Below, piece by piece: positions 51,458-60,300 of a DNA stretch of 64,000 nucleotides. Both the position numbers and the translations under genes were made by a program. The notes under the pieces were generated by a model. It saw only the letters and a list, made by a program, of their open reading frames with translations. It searched no databases and had not been told where the DNA came from. Source of the DNA: Sphingobium sp. Z007 (GTDB taxonomy: Bacteria; Pseudomonadota; Alphaproteobacteria; Sphingomonadales; Sphingomonadaceae); the NCBI RefSeq assembly GCF_900013425.1, contig NZ_FBXK01000005.1, forward strand, positions 2,418,001 to 2,482,000. The letters are read 5' to 3'. Each line of letters begins with the position of its first letter. Position 1 is the stretch's first letter.

Positions 51458-52072
51458 ATGTATTGTCTGCGCCTTGTCCCTCTCGCCCTGACCTGTCTGG
51501 CCGCGCCTGCGCTGGCGGGCGATCTCAACCTCAAACTGGTCGATACGGCGGGGCGTCCCGTCGCCGACGCCGTGGTCACGGTGCGTCCTGCAGGCGGCAT
51601 CCCGCCCGGCCCCATCCGCTTTTCCTGGCCCACCACCATGGTCCAGCAGAATATCGCGTTCGCGCCGCATGTGCTGGTGGTGCCGGTCGGTACGACGGTG
51701 CGCTTCCCCAACAAGGACAAGGTGCGCCACCACGTCTATTCCTTCTCGAAACCCGCCAAGTTCGAGATCAAGCTGTTCGGCCAGGATGAAACGCGCAGCT
51801 ACACCTTCACCTCGACGGGCGCGGTCGCGCTGGGGTGCAACATCCACGACCAGATGAGCGGCTTCATCAAGGTCGTTGATACCCCCTTCGCGATCAAGAG
51901 CGACGCAGCCGGCGCTGCGCGCCTGACCGGCATGGCCACCGGCACTGCGCAAGTGACGGTCTGGCATCCGCTGCTCAAGGCGAAGGATAATGAAATCGTC
52001 GTCAACATCCCTGTTCCGGCGAGCGGCGCGGCCAGTAAGACCATCCCGCTGACATTGCGCAGCGGTCGATGA
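51458..52072 (+). CDS. Cupredoxin-like (methylamine utilisation-type) exported protein
   Basis: A 204-residue periplasmic protein: signal peptide (cleavage near APALAG), then a blue-copper-like fold. Candidate copper ligands are His in NKDKVRHHVYSFSK and the Cys-His of ALGCNIHDQMSGFIKV, with Met as a fourth. ATG 51458 follows TAGGAG. Its stop overlaps the start of the GGDEF-EAL sensor gene by four bases, so the sensor may read the redox or copper state of this protein. The actual partner is unknown. Confidence 0.87.
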   Translation: MYCLRLVPLALTCLAAPALAGDLNLKLVDTAGRPVADAVVTVRPAGGIPPGPIRFSWPTTMVQQNIAFAPHVLVVPVGTTVRFPNKDKVRHHVYSFSKPAKFEIKLFGQDETRSYTFTSTGAVALGCNIHDQMSGFIKVVDTPFAIKSDAAGAARLTGMATGTAQVTVWHPLLKAKDNEIVVNIPVPASGAASKTIPLTLRSGR

Positions 52073-52827
52073 TCCGCACCACGGCTCTCAAGCGGCTCTG
52101 GCGGCGCACCGTCTGGCGTTTCCAGTCGACGCTCACATTCCGCATGACGCTCTTCTACGGCGCTCTCTTCGCCGTAGCGTCGATGCTGTCGCTATATGGC
52201 ACGCGCAAGGCGATCGAATCCTATGCCGAAAGCCAGATCCGCCGCGAAATGACGGTCGGCAGCGCCCTGTTCGACCGGATCGCCGCGATGCAGTTTCACC
52301 AGCTGGCGCAGGCTGGTAATGTACTAGCCAACGACTTTGGCTTTCGCGAAGCGGTCGGCACTAGCGACGCAGCGACGATCGGGTCGGCGCTGCAGAGCCT
52401 GCAGGGGCGGTTCAAGATCGACCATGCCATGTTCGTAGCCGTCGACGGCACGGTCGCGGGACCTGACGAGGCGCTTTCGGCGGTGGATCGAACGCAACTA
52501 TTCGACGCTTTGGATGCCGGCCGTGAACGGGGCATCGTGCGCTGGCGCGGCCAGAGCCACATGGTCGCCGCCGCGCCGGTGCGCGCGCCGATGCTGATGG
52601 GCTGGGTGGTGTTTGCCCGCAACATGGGTCCGGCGGACCTGCGACAACTCGCCCAGCTATCGTCTATCGACCTGCATCCGCAGCTCGTGCCATCGACCAG
52701 CGCCGTCGGGCGCGGGACCGAAGTGCGGGACATCGACCGGGACGGCGAACGCATCCTCAGCTGGGCGCGTCCGGTGCCCGCCTTGGTGAAGGCAGTGCCG
52801 CAACAGTTGGTGTTGGAATACAGCCTA

Positions 52828-53886
52828 GGCCGTGAACTCATAAAAGCGTGCATGGCTCTTGGCTGAACGGATTTGTTTGGCGTAGGGTTCGGGTGATGGT
52901 GGACTCATGCCGATAAGCAGCTTCGATTTGATGGTCGCGGTAGCGATCATGATCGGCTTACCGATAGCAATCATCTTGCTGAACCGTTGGAAGCGGCGCT
53001 CAGGATGGTGGCTGCTTGGATGCGTCATCGCCTTCGTTATCATTGGCAACATCATCGAGCAGAGCGTCGGGCGGCAATAAACAGGCCTTCCCATTTTCGC
53101 CGAACAGTGATTCAGCGTTGGTATGAGCCGATATGATCTGACCGACTTCGAATGGCGCGTGATTGAGCCGCTGTTGCCCAACAAGCCAAGGGGCGTCCCG
53201 CGCGTCGATGACCGGCGCGTGCTGAACGGCATATTCTGGGTGCTGCGATCTGGTGCGCCATGGCGCGACCTGCCCGAGCGCTATGGGCCTCGCACCACCT
53301 GCTACAACCGCTTTGTCCGCTGGCGAAAGGTGGGCGTCTGGGACCGGATGATGGACGCCATCACCGCCGCGTATGACGGTGAAATCCAAATGATCGACAG
53401 CACTTCCATCCGGGCGCACCAACAGGCTGCTACGGCAAAAAGGGGGATCGAGATCATTGTCTCGGTCGATCCCGCGGCGGCCTCACGACCAAAATCCATG
53501 CCGTCGTCGATGCGCAAGGGCTCCCAATCCGGCTCGGCCTGACTGCTGGGCAGACTCATGACGGGCAAGTTGCAGACGAACTGCTCGACCATCTCGGGCC
53601 ACACATGATCGTGCTTGCCGACAAGGCCTACGATGCCGACCGCATCCGCACGCTGATCGAGGAACAGGGTGCCACGCCAAACATTCCGGCCAAATCCAAT
53701 AGAAAATGGAGGCCGTGCTTCAGCAAACGGCTCTATCGGGAGCGCAACCTGATCGAGCGCTTCTTCTCCAAGCTAAAGCACTTCCGCCGTGTCGCCACCC
53801 GATACGACAAGCTCGCCGAAAACTTCCTCGCCATGGTCCAGCTCGCATCAATGCGTCTGTGGTTGCGAGCTTATGAGTCTACGGCC
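52828..53886 (+). mobile_element. IS5-family (IS427-type) insertion sequence, complete, 1059 bp
   Basis: The ends are GGCCGTGAACTCATAA (52828-52843) and, reversed, GGCCGTAGACTCATAA (53871-53886), 14 of 16 identical. A TA target duplication flanks it (52826-52827 and 53887-53888), as in the IS427 group, and removal restores an open sensor gene. It holds a two-frame DDE transposase and an extra small membrane ORF. The transposase frames look intact, so the insertion may be recent and the element active. Confidence 0.92.
52907..53080 (+). CDS. Small two-helix membrane protein carried by the IS5-family element
   Basis: ATG 52907 opens a 57-residue product inside the IS, between the left end and the transposase. 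It has two hydrophobic stretches (DLMVAVAIMIGLPIAIILL and WWLLGCVIAFVIIGNII) joined by NRWKRRSG, i.e. a hairpin with a positively charged turn. No strong ribosome site is seen, but codon use is smooth and the stop falls before orfA. Typical IS427 elements have only the transposase, so this is a passenger candidate. Function unknown. Confidence 0.5.
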   Translation: MPISSFDLMVAVAIMIGLPIAIILLNRWKRRSGWWLLGCVIAFVIIGNIIEQSVGRQ

Positions 53887-53889
53887 TAA
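53123..53889 (+). CDS. IS5-family transposase (two frames joined by slippage)
   Basis: OrfA runs from ATG 53123 (MSRYDLTDFEWRVIEPLLPN) through the first DDE Asp in QMIDSTSIRAHQ. At AAAAAGGGGG (53437-53446) a shift to the other frame gives KKGDRDHCLGRSRGGLTTKI, then the second Asp in MIVLADKAYDADRIR and the Glu in YRERNLIERFFSKLKHFRR. Without slippage orfA ends at 53542. The stop TAA (53887-53889) lies outside the IS: it is formed by the TA target duplication plus one flanking base. Confidence 0.9.
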
Positions 53890-55702
53890 CCCGCGCGCTG
53901 CAGGGCTATGCGCCCATCCTGTGGGCCTTGTTCGGTTTCGGCGCGCTTGGCGTGGTGCTTGCGATCGTCGGCGCCTTTGCCGCCTCGCGTCGGCTGGCCC
54001 GGCCGATCATCGCACTCGAAGCCGCCGCCCGCAAGGTCAGCGCCGGCGAACATGCGCAGGTGGAGGTGGAAACCCGCGACGAGATTGGTCGCCTCGCGCG
54101 TAGCTTCAATCGCATGGTGAACGCGGTCGAGGAGCGCGAGCGCCAGATCGCGCATATGGCCTTCCATGATTCGCTCACCGGCCTTGCCAATCGCACCCTG
54201 CTACGCGAACAGATCGCGCTGGCGCTCCACCGCCATGGCGGCGCGGACTTCGCGCTCTTTTGCCTCGACCTCGACAATTTCAAGTCGGTGAACGACACGT
54301 TGGGCCATCCGACCGGCGACGCGCTGCTGTGCGAAGTCGCAACGCGCCTTGCCGAAACCTGCCCCCAGGGCTTCGTAGCCCGACTGGGTGGCGACGAATT
54401 TGCCGTCATCGTGCAGGACGGCAGCGGCGCCGCCGACCAGACCGGCCGCGCCATCGTCCAGGCGCTCACCCGCCCCTTCACCGTCAACGGCCATCGCATC
54501 GTCACCGGCGGCAGCGTCGGCATCGCGCTGGCGCCGCAGGACGGGCAGGATGCCACCTCACTGCTCAAAAATGCCGATCTCGCTCTCTACCGCGCCAAGC
54601 ATGACGGTAAGGGCAGCCATCGCTTCTTCGAAAACGCCATGGACGCCGAAGCGCAGGCCCGCCGCGCGATGGAGGTCGATCTGCACGACGCGCTGCGCAA
54701 CGGTGAGCTGGAACTGCACTTCCAGCCACTGTTCGGCCTGTCGCAGAACCGCGTGACCGCGTTCGAGGCGCTGATGCGCTGGAACCATCCGGTGCGCGGT
54801 CTGGTGTCGCCGATAGACTTCATCCCGCTGGCCGAAGAGACCGGCCTCATCATCCCGATTGGCGAATGGGCGCTACACGAAGCCTGCCGGATCGCGACCA
54901 GTTGGGGCGACGACATTCGCGTCGCGGTGAACGTCTCCCCGGTCCAGTTCCGCAGCTCGACGCTGAACAGCATCGTGCTCCAGGCGTTGGCGCGGTCCGG
55001 TCTGGAGCCACAACGGCTGGAGCTGGAGATCACCGAAAGCCTGTTCATCGACAATGTGGAGGCGACCCTCGCTTCGCTCCACTCGCTCAAAGTTCTAGGC
55101 GTGCGCGTCGCGCTGGACGATTTCGGCACTGGCTATTCCTCGCTCAGCTATCTGCGCAGTTTCCCTTTCGACAAGCTCAAGATCGACCGCAGCTTCATCG
55201 TCGACCTGCTCGCCAATAAGGGGGCCACCGCGATCATCCGCGCCATCACGACGCTGGCGGACGCGCTGGGGATCGAAACGACCGCCGAGGGCGTGGAAAG
55301 CAGCGAACAGCTCGACATCCTGCGGTCCGAAGGCTGCAACCAGATCCAGGGCTATCTGTTCAGCCGGCCGATTCCGGCCAGCGAGGTGCCGGCCCTGCTG
55401 GTAAAGCTGTCGGGCAGTCGCATGGCGGCCTGAGCCGCCCCGGCGTCTTTAACCGCAATGGCATACCGGCCAACCGCTTAGCTTTCTTACGTGCGCGGCG
55501 GGATCGCCATGCGCGCCACCCGCAATTTTCAGGCTTGCCAGGACCGCAACAGCCGTTCCCGCACCGCTGTGACGCTTTTTTGCGAATTTTACGCAACCGT
55601 TAGACCATGGTCGAACTCCGCGCCGCTACGGACCGCGCGGTAAGATTTCGTTAGCTGCAAATCCGTCCAAGGGAACCAGTGCTTCAACAAGGACTGGAAC
55701 CC

Positions 55703-56173
55703 ATGGCCCGAACATTGATTGCTCTTCTTGCCGCCGCGGCCGTCGCCACGCCGGCCGCCGCTTCCCAGGGACCGTTGCAGGTCGCTTCCAAGATTTTCGT
55801 CGAACAGCGCGCGCTGGACAAGGCTGGCGCGGCCAGCACCGCGCTCGCGCCCGCCACGCGCGCGGTGCCGGGCGACCATGTCGTCTTCGTGCTCGCCTAT
55901 CGCAACACCGGCGCGCAGCCGCTGTCCAACATCGTTCTCGACAACCCCGTGCCCGGCGCCATCGCCTATCGCGCGCCCGGTGCCGGATCGGCCGCGCCCG
56001 AACTATCGATCGACGGCAAGACCTATGGCGCGCTCGCCCAGTTGCGCGTGCCCACGGCCAGCGGCGGCAGCCGAGCCGCCATGTCCCAGGATGTCCGCCA
56101 TATTCGCTGGCGCATCGCAACCGTGCCCGCCGGAGGACAGGGCCAGTTCGCCTTCAAGGCCGTCCTCAAATGA
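55703..56173 (+). CDS. Exported DUF11-like protein
   Basis: A 156-residue protein with a signal peptide (cleavage near PAAAS) and one Ig-like domain of the DUF11 kind: AVPGDHVVFVLAYRNTGAQP, then LSNIVLDNPVPGAIAYRAPG, matching the 'conserved repeat' pattern of DUF11. ATG 55703 has AAGGA upstream. Its stop lies 33 bases before the next gene. First gene of a four-gene set of exported proteins with related domains. Confidence 0.82.
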   Translation: MARTLIALLAAAAVATPAAASQGPLQVASKIFVEQRALDKAGAASTALAPATRAVPGDHVVFVLAYRNTGAQPLSNIVLDNPVPGAIAYRAPGAGSAAPELSIDGKTYGALAQLRVPTASGGSRAAMSQDVRHIRWRIATVPAGGQGQFAFKAVLK

Positions 56174-56205
56174 TCCCCGCTGCTCTAACTACAGGAACCC
56201 GCACT

Positions 56206-57330
56206 ATGATCTCTCGCTCCCTGCGGCTGATGCTGCTGAGCGGCGCCGCCATCGCCGCCACCGGCACGGCCCACGCCCAATCCGCATCCACCGCGACCAC
56301 TGCCGGTACGGAAGTCTCCAACACCGCGACCGTGACCTATGCCGTGAACGGCGCGTCGCAGACGACCACGTCCAACACCGCTAAGTTCGTGGTCGATCGC
56401 AAGGTGGACTTTACCGTCATCACCGACCAGACCGGCGCGACCCAGGTGAACCTGAGCCAACAGGCCGCCGTCACCAAGTTCAAGGTGACGAACCACACCA
56501 ACGGCGTGCAGGATTTCTGGCTCGATCCCGACCAGACCACCCTGTCGGTCGGCATCCTGACCGGCACGGACGATTTCGACATCTCCACCATGAAGGTCTT
56601 TGTCGATAGCAACAATAATGGCGTCTATGACGTCGATGTCGATACCCAGACCTATATCGACGAACTCGCGCCCGAAGCGTCGGTCGCCGTGTTCATCGTT
56701 GGCAACATCCCCTCCACCGTGGGCATCCACGAAGCGCAGGTATCGCTGCATGTCATCGCAGCGGCAGGCGGCGCTTCCGGCACGAAGGGCAGCCTGCTCG
56801 CCGCGACCGACCTGAACCTTGGCAATGCCGACAATGTGGTCGATATCGTGTTCGCCGACGATGACAGCGACGCCGCGCTCAACCTGGGCGATATCGCCCG
56901 CAACGGCCAGGGTCGCGCCTATGCCGCCTATGTCATCGGCACGCAGAATGTGGCGCTGACCGTGACCAAGTCCGCACTCATCCTGTCGGACGGCGTCAAT
57001 ACGCTCAACCCCAAGGCGCTGCCCGGCGCGACGGTGCAATATTGCCTGCTCGTCCACAACGGCACTGCGCTGACGGGTGCGAACGGCGTCGCGCTGACCG
57101 ACGTCGTGCCATCGAACACGACCTATGTGCCGGGTTCGATCAGCGTCGGCCTGCCCGGTGGCACCTGTGTCCTCGCCGGCACGACCGAGGATGACGATAG
57201 CGACGACACGGCGGAAACCGACGGCTTCACCGCTAATTATAATGGCGGCACGCAAACCGTCACCGCCAATGTCGGCACCGTCGCGGGCCTGGGTTCGCTG
57301 GCCGTCGCCTTCAAAGTGACGATCAACTAA
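56206..57330 (+). CDS. Exported surface protein with DUF11-like domain
   Basis: A 374-residue protein. Signal peptide cleavage near GTAHAQ; Thr/Asn/Asp-rich mature part with GTEVSNTATVTYAVNGASQT and Asp-rich loops (VDSNNNGVYDVDVDTQTYID, DDDSDAALNLGDIARNGQG) that could bind calcium. The C-terminal third is DUF11-like: LNPKALPGATVQYCLLVHNG, VALTDVVPSNTTYVPGSISV. ATG 56206 follows AGGAA. Probably an outer-surface or fibre component; an adhesin role is inference. Confidence 0.8.
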   Translation: MISRSLRLMLLSGAAIAATGTAHAQSASTATTAGTEVSNTATVTYAVNGASQTTTSNTAKFVVDRKVDFTVITDQTGATQVNLSQQAAVTKFKVTNHTNGVQDFWLDPDQTTLSVGILTGTDDFDISTMKVFVDSNNNGVYDVDVDTQTYIDELAPEASVAVFIVGNIPSTVGIHEAQVSLHVIAAAGGASGTKGSLLAATDLNLGNADNVVDIVFADDDSDAALNLGDIARNGQGRAYAAYVIGTQNVALTVTKSALILSDGVNTLNPKALPGATVQYCLLVHNGTALTGANGVALTDVVPSNTTYVPGSISVGLPGGTCVLAGTTEDDDSDDTAETDGFTANYNGGTQTVTANVGTVAGLGSLAVAFKVTIN

Positions 57331-57396
57331 ACCACTGGAACAGCAAAGGATAACTTGGCGGCGCGCGCTTGACCCGCGCGCGCCGGCAGGACCCCT

Positions 57397-60300
57397 ATGG
57401 CCAAAATCCGCGCCCTTGCCAGCCTGATCGCCGCCCTGACCGGCGTTGCCGCCGCGACCCCCGTCGCGACGCAAGGGCAGACGCGCGTCACCAACACCGC
57501 GACATTGCACTGGCAGGCCCCCACCGGCCCGGTCAGCGTCGATTCCAATACCGTAGTCTTCGACGTCGAAGCGCGCGGCAAGCGCCCGACCCGGTTGAGC
57601 TTCCGATTGCTCCCGATCGGCTACAGTCTGCAGGGCATGAGCTGCCAGACCGCACCCTCCCTGCTATTCACCCCCGCCCCGGTCGACGCTGCCGATCTGG
57701 CCCGCGCGCCGCTGGCCGAATCCATCGACACCCATGTCCCGTTGATCCTGGTGCTCGACAATCCGGGCGGCAACCATGATCCGCTCGTGCGCGAAACCGC
57801 CTGGATCAACGTCCATACCCAATATCAGACCAGCACCATCGCCCTGATGGAAACCGGTCCTGATACCGGCGTCTTCGCCGGTGGCGTGCCCAAGGGCAAT
57901 GACGGCGCCGCATCCCCCTGCGATCCTACGCTGGATCGCGGCGCGCAGTTGACGCTCAGCTTTACCGAAGACGCATACAGCTACGGTTCCACCAGTTCGA
58001 TCTTGATCGACCCCACCGGCTATGTGTTCGATTCCGAAACCGGCGCGCTGGTCGATGGCGCCACGGTGACGCTGTTGGGCGAAGACGGCCAGCCCGCGAC
58101 GGTGTTTGGCGATGACGGCGTCAGCGCTTACCCCTCGACCGTCGTCAGCGGCGCTAGCGCGACCGACGCCAGCGGCCGACTCTATGATTTTCCGCAGGGC
58201 AATTACCGTTTCCCGCTCACCGCACCGGGCCGTTACCATCTGCAAGTCACGCCGCCGGCCCATTATATCGCGCCCTCGACCCGCACCCGCGCCGATCTGG
58301 CGGCGCTGCGCGACCCTATGGGCCAGGCTTTCATGCTGAACGAAGCGTCGTTCGGCGGCGTCTTCGCCCTGACCGATCCCGAGCCCTTCATCGCCGACAT
58401 CCCACTCGACCGCATCGGCGAAACCCGTCTGCTGCTGACCAAGACCGCGTCGGTCCGCGAAGCCTCGCCCGGCGATTTCATCCAATATCTGGTTCGCGTC
58501 GATAACCGATCGGATAGCGACGCCAGCGGCATCCACCTGACCGACATCCTGCCGCCCGGCCTGCGCTACGAGCGCGGTTCGGCGCGCGGCGCGGAAGAAC
58601 CTGTCGTGGCGACCGACGGCCGCACGCTGGACTTTACCATTGCGACCCTGCCCGCCGGCAAGACGATCGAGGTCCGCTACATCGTGTCCGTCGCCCCCGG
58701 CGCACCGCGCGGCGAGGCGCTCAATCGCGTGCTCGCCTCCGGTTCCGCCGGCGCGACCAGCAATGAAGCCGCCGCCTCCGTCCGCATCGGCGCTTTGCTC
58801 TTCACCGACGGCTTCACCGTCGTCGGCCGCGTGACAGAAGGCGACTGCAACGCCCCGGCCAAGGGGCGCAAGGGCGTCGCGGGCATCCGCCTGCTGATGG
58901 AAGATGGCAGCTTCGTCGTCACCGACAAGGACGGCCTGTATCATTTCGAAGCCGTGCGTAACGGCCGCCACATCGTCCAGCTCGATAGCGCCAGCCTGCC
59001 CGCCAGCCACGCGCCGCTGCTGTGCGACGCCGACACCCGCAACGGCGGCAGCGCGACCTCCCGCTTCGTAGAAAGCGCCGGCGGCCTGCTCCAGCGCGTC
59101 GATTTCCAGCTACGCCTGACCGGCATCGCGGCGGCCGCCACCGCCGACGCGCTGCCCGCCGCGCCCGACGCCGCCCAGGCCGCAGGCGACCGGGACTGGA
59201 TCGCGGGACAGGAAGCGGGCGTTGCGCTGCTCTTTCCGACCCAGGGCTATAACCCCCGCTCGCCCTCCACCCGCGTCGTCGTCAAACATCATGCCGGGCA
59301 GAAGGTAGCGCTGCGCCTCAACGGCGCGCTGGTCGATGCGCTGTCCTATGACGCGACAGATACGGACGGTGACATCGCGGTCGCCAAATGGTCCGGCATC
59401 GGCCTTAATCCCGGCGACAATGCGCTGGAAGCCACCGTGATGAACGCGGACGGCAGCGTCGCCCAGACGCTCCAAAGCAGCGTCCATTATGCCGGCGCCG
59501 CCGCCAACGCGACCGTCGCGCCGGACGCCAGCAAGCTCGCCGCCGACGGCCTCACCAACCCCGTCCTCGCCTTCCGCCTGACCGACCGCAGCGGCCGCCC
59601 GGTGCGCGACGGCACGACGGTCCCAGTCACAGTCGATCAGCCCTATGCCATCGCAGTCGACACCACTGTCCCGGCCAGCCGTCGCGCCAGCGGCACGGCC
59701 CTGGTGATCGGCGACGACGGCATCGCCTATCTCGCGCTGCAACCCACCACCCAGGCCGGCGCCTTGCGCGCGACTGTCACCCTGACCGACGACAAGCAGC
59801 AGCGCGCGATCGAACTGCGCGCCCGCCTGACCGCCGTAGCGCGCGACTGGACCGTGGTCGGCTTCGGGTCGGGCACGATCGGCTTCGACACACTGCGCAA
59901 GCGGTCGTCCGCCCTGCCCGCCACCAGCCGCAACAGCCTGGTGACCGACGGGCAGTTGGCGCTCTATGCCAAGGGTCGGATCAAGGGTAGCTGGCTGATG
60001 ACGATCGCTTATGACAGCGACCGCAAATATGATCGCTCGCGCGGCCTGCTGGGTCAGATCGACCCGGATCGCTATTATACCGTCTATGGCGACGCCACCC
60101 GCCAGGGCCATGATGCGGCGACCGCGCGTAAACTTTATCTGCGGCTGGAGCGCAAGGATTTCAGCGCTCTCTTTGGCGATTTCGAAACCGGCATGACCCA
60201 GACCCAGCTGACCCGTTACAGCCGGACCCTGAACGGCATGAAGGCGGACTATGCCGACGATCGGCTGAGCTTCAGCGCCTTCGCCGCCAACAGCGACGAC

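Larger units (their letters stand above)
52069..55433 (+). pseudogene. Membrane GGDEF-EAL sensor gene split by an IS5-family element
   Basis: Joining 52069-52827 to 53889-55433 restores one 767-residue protein in frame; the junction reads LEYSL|TRALQGYAP. Domains in order: membrane helix (about 22-42), periplasmic sensor (about 45-255, where the IS lies), second helix (WALFGFGALGVVLAIVGAF), HAMP, GGDEF (RLGGDEFAVIV intact), EAL (AFEALMRWNHP, DDFGTGYSSL). It was a c-di-GMP cyclase/phosphodiesterase. Now the first part ends in the IS as a 265-residue sensor stub. The second part (open from 53889, possible starts near 53928) keeps one helix and both enzyme domains and might be expressed without its sensor. 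Confidence 0.9.
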
